Assembly: GCA_023412805.1 (NCBI GenBank)
Contig: JAEZRM010000089.1
Span: 1 to 7,137 of the forward strand
Direction: 5' to 3'
DNA length: 7,137 bases
Source: Pseudomonadota bacterium
GTDB taxonomy: Bacteria; Pseudomonadota; Alphaproteobacteria; Rhizobiales; Hyphomicrobiaceae
Positions 6,596 through 7,137 of this stretch are shown here, in pieces (positions within the stretch are counted from its first letter, which is position 1; the number at the start of each line of letters is the position of its first letter). The notes below the pieces were generated by a model. That model saw nothing but the letters and a program-made list of their open reading frames with translations. It had not been told where the DNA came from and did no database searches. The translations under genes and the position numbers were made by a program.

Positions 6596-6606
6596 GACGT
6601 AAGCAT
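6591..6606. promoter_or_regulatory. Imperfect 16-base palindrome, candidate operator
   Basis: ATGCTGACGTAAGCAT is symmetric at 14 of 16 positions: ATGCT and AGCAT arms, ACGT centre, one mismatched pair. It lies 77 bases before the Ala/Pro-rich gene, over the -10 and start region of the only promoter-like sequence there. Size and symmetry fit a dimeric helix-turn-helix regulator. The regulator is unknown. Confidence 0.35.
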
Positions 6607-6683
6607 TATGGTGTGGGCTGATGGGCGCTGATCCGTCGGCCAGACCGGCCCAATTCCCCGAACAGCGAAAGAGGCCATCTACC

Positions 6684-7137
6684 ATGCGGCGTGCTGCTCT
6701 ATGTCTTCTCTCTACCCTTGCACTCGCCGCGGTGCCCCCAGCCCTTGCTCAGGATACGACGCCCGCAGCCGGGCAGGCGGCGGAGCGGACGCCACCGGTC
6801 GCCAATCCCGCGGAACTGGCCTCAGCGCCGCGCGCCGAGGGCGAGACGAATGTAGCGCCGGGAGCGGCGCCAGCACCCGCTTCGGGCGAAGCTGCCGAGA
6901 CCGCCTCCGATACGCCGGCTGCCGCGAGTCCGGCGGCGTCTGCGAGCAACCCAATCGAGACCTCGTCGATCCCCGGTGCGAAACCGGCAGACGAAGCACC
7001 TCCGGCCGCCAGTGAGCCCCCAGCCGCATCCGCCGCCTCTCAGGACACGGCGACGCCCGCCCCGCAGGCAACCGAGCCGGCTGCTCCGGCCGGCCCGGCG
7101 CCGTCCGTGCCCCAGACAGCCACGCCCGACCCTGCGC
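6684..7137 (+). CDS. Exported Ala/Pro-rich protein, N-terminal part (3' partial)
   Basis: The frame from the ATG at 6684 stays open to the right edge, giving 151 residues with no stop. GAGG at 6671-6674, 9 bases upstream, supports the start. The first 22 residues are a textbook Sec signal peptide: MRRAA, a hydrophobic CLLSTLALAAV core, then PPALA with cleavage expected before QD. Everything after that in the window is low-complexity Ala, Pro, Ser, Thr and Glu with almost no aromatic or hydrophobic core residues, so it should be an extended, disordered periplasmic or cell-surface linker. Any functional domain (for example peptidoglycan-binding, OmpA-like or enzymatic) would lie beyond the edge. 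It points away from the ligase gene and has its own upstream region, so it is probably transcribed separately. Function unknown. Confidence 0.8.
   Translation, partial: MRRAALCLLSTLALAAVPPALAQDTTPAAGQAAERTPPVANPAELASAPRAEGETNVAPGAAPAPASGEAAETASDTPAAASPAASASNPIETSSIPGAKPADEAPPAASEPPAASAASQDTATPAPQATEPAAPAGPAPSVPQTATPDPA

Larger units (their letters stand above)
6310..6683. other. Divergent intergenic region without a supportable gene
   Basis: These 374 bases separate the ligase (leftward) from the Ala/Pro-rich gene (rightward) and should hold both promoters. The middle, about 6480-6610, is visibly richer in A and T than the coding DNA around it. Short open frames occur on both strands, but their products are rich in Cys, Ser and Trp, show no recognisable motif and lack good ribosome sites, so I do not call them. 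What it does hold is a set of GCAACG elements with a 10-bp inverted repeat, a small GGCA-AATC-TGCC symmetry at 6516-6527, a weak rightward promoter and a 16-base imperfect palindrome. Confidence 0.6.

Noticed and set aside
6321..6685. Short open frames on both strands in the divergent region (78 codons on +, 108 codons on -)
   Set aside because: No ribosome site, atypical composition and no recognisable motif. The - strand frame also starts inside the ATG region of the Ala/Pro-rich gene.
6701..7071. Two overlapping open frames (+ 104 codons, - 119 codons) at the right edge
   Set aside because: The in-frame signal-peptide gene from 6684 explains the sequence better. The alternatives are Arg/Ser/Gly-rich shadows.
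1..7137. CRISPR array, insertion sequence, tRNA, riboswitch, toxin-antitoxin or phage-defence genes
   Set aside because: I looked on both strands for spaced direct repeats, terminal inverted repeats with a transposase, cloverleaf-like sequences and small toxin-like pairs, and saw none.

Overview
This is a GC-rich window with strong G/C bias at third codon positions. It suggests an alphaproteobacterium, most likely of the order Hyphomicrobiales. The main grounds are an Atm1-type ABC exporter with alphaproteobacterial sequence features, an HSD10-like short-chain dehydrogenase, a DmdB/PRK08162-like acyl-CoA ligase, and Ala/Pro-rich or coiled-coil exported proteins. The taxonomic call is inference from protein resemblance only.

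Layout, left to right. Bases 1-74 are the last codons of a gene on the + strand with a Pro/Arg-rich C-terminus. Next on + (194-1666) is a predicted exported protein with a long Ala/Glu/Arg coiled coil and a very basic tail. After a 133-base gap comes a full-length Atm1-family ABC half-transporter (1800-3773, +) with every nucleotide-binding motif intact and the expected glutathione-site residues. It converges on a two-gene unit on the - strand. Read in the direction of transcription, that unit is an AMP-forming acyl-CoA synthetase (6309 to 4681), then 88 bases, then an SDR of the 3-hydroxyacyl-CoA dehydrogenase type-2 kind (4592 to 3807). A 33-base convergent gap separates the SDR from the transporter, and a 9-bp hairpin spans the transporter stop codon there. 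A 374-base non-coding, comparatively A/T-richer divergent region (6310-6683) separates the ligase from a + strand gene at 6684. That last gene encodes a signal peptide followed by an Ala/Pro/Ser/Thr/Glu-rich chain and runs off the right edge.

How they may work together. The ligase and SDR look like one acid-catabolism unit: the ligase activates a carboxylic acid to its CoA thioester, and the SDR oxidises a 3-hydroxyacyl-CoA (or similar alcohol) with NAD. The enoyl-CoA hydratase and thiolase steps are not in the window. The Atm1 exporter is a separate function, export of glutathione-linked sulfur or metal species from the cytoplasm. Nothing in the sequence ties the coiled-coil protein or the two partial Pro/Ala-rich proteins to it functionally.

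I see no mobile element, CRISPR array, tRNA or rRNA. The window reads mostly as ordinary chromosomal housekeeping and catabolic content. The points most worth a second look are the coiled-coil protein with its basic, cysteine-containing tail, and the symmetric sites in the divergent intergenic region.
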